Shown: piece by piece, positions 5,132 through 6,357 of the stretch
Layout: each line of letters opens with the position of its first letter
How positions within the stretch are numbered: position 1 is the stretch's first letter
NCBI GenBank assembly: GCA_017964325.1
Contig: JAGCSE010000022.1
Span: 1-6,357 of the forward strand
Reading direction: 5' to 3'
DNA length: 6,357 nucleotides
DNA from: Victivallales bacterium
Lineage (GTDB): Bacteria > Verrucomicrobiota > Lentisphaeria > Oligosphaerales > Oligosphaeraceae
Notes under the pieces: model-generated
What the model was told of the DNA's origin: nothing
What the model saw: only the letters and a program-made list of their open reading frames with translations
The model's database searches: none
Position numbers and translations under genes: made by a program

Positions 5132-6357
5132 TTAGTCCCTGCCTGCATTGCCTTCCGTCCTTTTCTCTTCTTGCGCCTTCTTCGCCTCCTGTTCCTTCTG
5201 CCATTTGACCGCCTCCGCGACGACTTCCCGCCGTCTCTTCCTGTAATTCACGACGTCCGGCGAATTTTTGAACAAGCCATACCGAATCCATCGGAGGACA
5301 GCCTGGTCGCCCAGCGGGTACAGGACGTTCGGCGTGCATTTCCCCATGACGTCCTGCAGGAAAAACACACGCTGGCTGGAATCCGCCCCGTCGCACAGCT
5401 CGAACCCGCGCGTCACGGCCATGTACATCCAGCATGGGTGGATGTCCGCCTTCGAAAGAAGACTGATGATGCCGCGCACCTCCTTGAGGCTATCTACAGC
5501 GGCCAAATCCTTCATGAAAGGCGCGACCTGCCGTTCGGTCTGCATGGACGCCTCCCCCTCCGTCAAAACCTTGAAGAGCCTGGCCCGTTCGGGGCCAAGC
5601 TGCATCCGGGCGTTCTTCTCCGAAACTGCCTCCAGGTTCGACGAACAGTCAACGAACAGGCCGGACACGGCCACGCACGCCCCCCTGTGCTTGCAGACAC
5701 GCAGCCTGGCCTTGTCCATATCCTTTAGCATGAAGCGCACATAGACGCCTTTGTCAAGCTTGCCGAGCCACGCCGCATTGCGGAACGCGCCTTCTTCGTC
5801 AAAAAGGACGACCGATTGCTGGCGCGGATGGGCGGTGCCCTTCCAGTCATGGTCCTCCAGATAGAGGGCCAGCCGGGCGACAGGTTCGTATATGGCCAGG
5901 TCTATCTGCAGGTCGGGGCCGCCGTCGTCGAACGGATGCATCTCGCCGTGGTCATCCCACCATGAAGAGCGCCGGAATTTGCCGCCGGAGAGCGGAAACA
6001 GCTTTTCAAGCGTCTTCCATTCAGAGACTTCCGAAAGTCCTTTCTTGTACCGGCCATGCATGAGCAGCGCGGACGGATCGTCCAGTTCGCGCTGTGAAGC
6101 AGGAAGCCAGTACCGTGCGATATCGCGGTCAGCCGGCACTGTCACGGAATATTCCAACGGCTCTCTTCCCCCCGGGCCATTCCAGTCCCTCACCTGCCCC
6201 ATGGCGGCGAGGACGTAGAAGCGGTTGCCGTAATGCATCTGCCAGTCGCCCAGCGTCATACGGTCGTCCGAAAGCACCGTGCAGTTGCCATCGAACGACG
6301 GGAAACGGCGGCGGACGGCGTCCGCCGTCGCCGCGTTCTTTTCCGCCAGCCGCAGGA
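5132..6357 (-). CDS. Gene E: exported-type beta-sandwich protein with helical C-terminal region, N-terminus outside window
   Basis: The frame is open from the right edge (first full codon 6353-6355) to TAA 5132-5134, giving 407 visible residues. A GTG at 6275-6277 could be read as a start, but the frame continues upstream without a stop, so the true start is probably beyond the window. Counting from that GTG, residues 7-25 (MTLGDWQMHYGNRFYVLAA) and 134-210 (strands RLALYLEDHDW, QSVVLFDEEG, GVYVRFMLKD, ARLRVCKH, ending VAVSGLFVD) match a domain style I recall from the C-termini of exported PVC-group proteins, with the typical ends 'GxW...YG...YVL' and 'VSGxFxD'; I do not know its function. Residues 215-345 are mostly helical, and 345-381 form a highly charged Lys/Arg/Glu tail. 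It is GC-rich in contrast to D, C and A. It precedes D by 39 bases and is probably the upstream gene of the same operon. Confidence 0.72.
   Translation of the reverse strand, partial: LRLAEKNAATADAVRRRFPSFDGNCTVLSDDRMTLGDWQMHYGNRFYVLAAMGQVRDWNGPGGREPLEYSVTVPADRDIARYWLPASQRELDDPSALLMHGRYKKGLSEVSEWKTLEKLFPLSGGKFRRSSWWDDHGEMHPFDDGGPDLQIDLAIYEPVARLALYLEDHDWKGTAHPRQQSVVLFDEEGAFRNAAWLGKLDKGVYVRFMLKDMDKARLRVCKHRGACVAVSGLFVDCSSNLEAVSEKNARMQLGPERARLFKVLTEGEASMQTERQVAPFMKDLAAVDSLKEVRGIISLLSKADIHPCWMYMAVTRGFELCDGADSSQRVFFLQDVMGKCTPNVLYPLGDQAVLRWIRYGLFKNSPDVVNYRKRRREVVAEAVKWQKEQEAKKAQEEKRTEGNAGRD

Noticed and set aside
5171..5744. Two long + strand ORFs (185 and 158 residues) antisense to gene E
   Set aside because: They are shadows of GC-rich gene E; the - strand frame has the coherent beta-sandwich and helical protein.

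Overview
The window looks like a chromosomal segment of a Gram-negative-type bacterium. My best guess is the PVC group (Lentisphaerota, Kiritimatiellota or Verrucomicrobiota). This rests on the style of the genes: secreted HEAT-repeat proteins, a large exported protein ending in Ca-binding DxDxDG-type repeats, a beta-sandwich domain that I associate from memory with exported PVC proteins, and heptad repeat arrays between genes. It is inference, not a database result.

Layout. At the left edge, on the + strand, is the 3' part of a YfcE-type metallophosphodiesterase gene (1-506), a housekeeping gene. A 313-bp intergenic stretch (507-819) follows. It is packed with inverted and direct repeats built on a 7-bp unit and separates yfcE from everything to its right. 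From 820 to the right edge all genes are on the - strand, so the two transcription units converge on the repeat region. In the order of transcription (high to low coordinate) they are: E (5132-6357, 5' end outside the window), an exported-type protein with a beta-sandwich domain, a helical domain and a charged tail; D (3578-5092), a secreted HExxH putative metallopeptidase with a Pro-Asp/Glu linker and C-terminal calcium-binding repeats; C (2666-3565), a secreted HEAT-repeat protein; B (2027-2572 as an ATG ORF, reading frame open to 2644), a small HEAT-like protein whose signal peptide is out of frame with any start codon; D' (1838-2002), a tiny relic that has a D-like start and a D-like C-terminal tail with nearly all of the gene missing between them; and A (820-1824), a secreted protein with an Ig-like N-terminal domain and HEAT repeats. 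Intergenic gaps are about 10-40 bases, so this reads as one operon whose promoter lies beyond the right edge.

How the genes may work together. The arrangement 'secreted D-type protein, then exported HEAT protein, with the downstream ribosome-binding site overlapping the D-type stop codon' occurs twice: D to C intact, and D' to A with D' decayed. I propose a duplicated two-gene module in which an exported HExxH protein is paired with a HEAT-repeat partner that could be an inhibitor, immunity protein or scaffold. The pairing and the relic are visible in the sequence; the functional interpretation is speculation. The start of gene B carries a canonical U UUU UUA slippery heptamer directly followed by two stop codons, and a -1 shift there would fuse a hydrophobic leader to the HEAT protein. 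This could be programmed recoding, but a homopolymer error or a real mutation is the simpler explanation.

Composition. yfcE and E are visibly GC-rich, whereas A, C and the C-terminal half of D are AT-rich. This fits acquisition of the D/HEAT block, but also fits relaxed selection on accessory genes.
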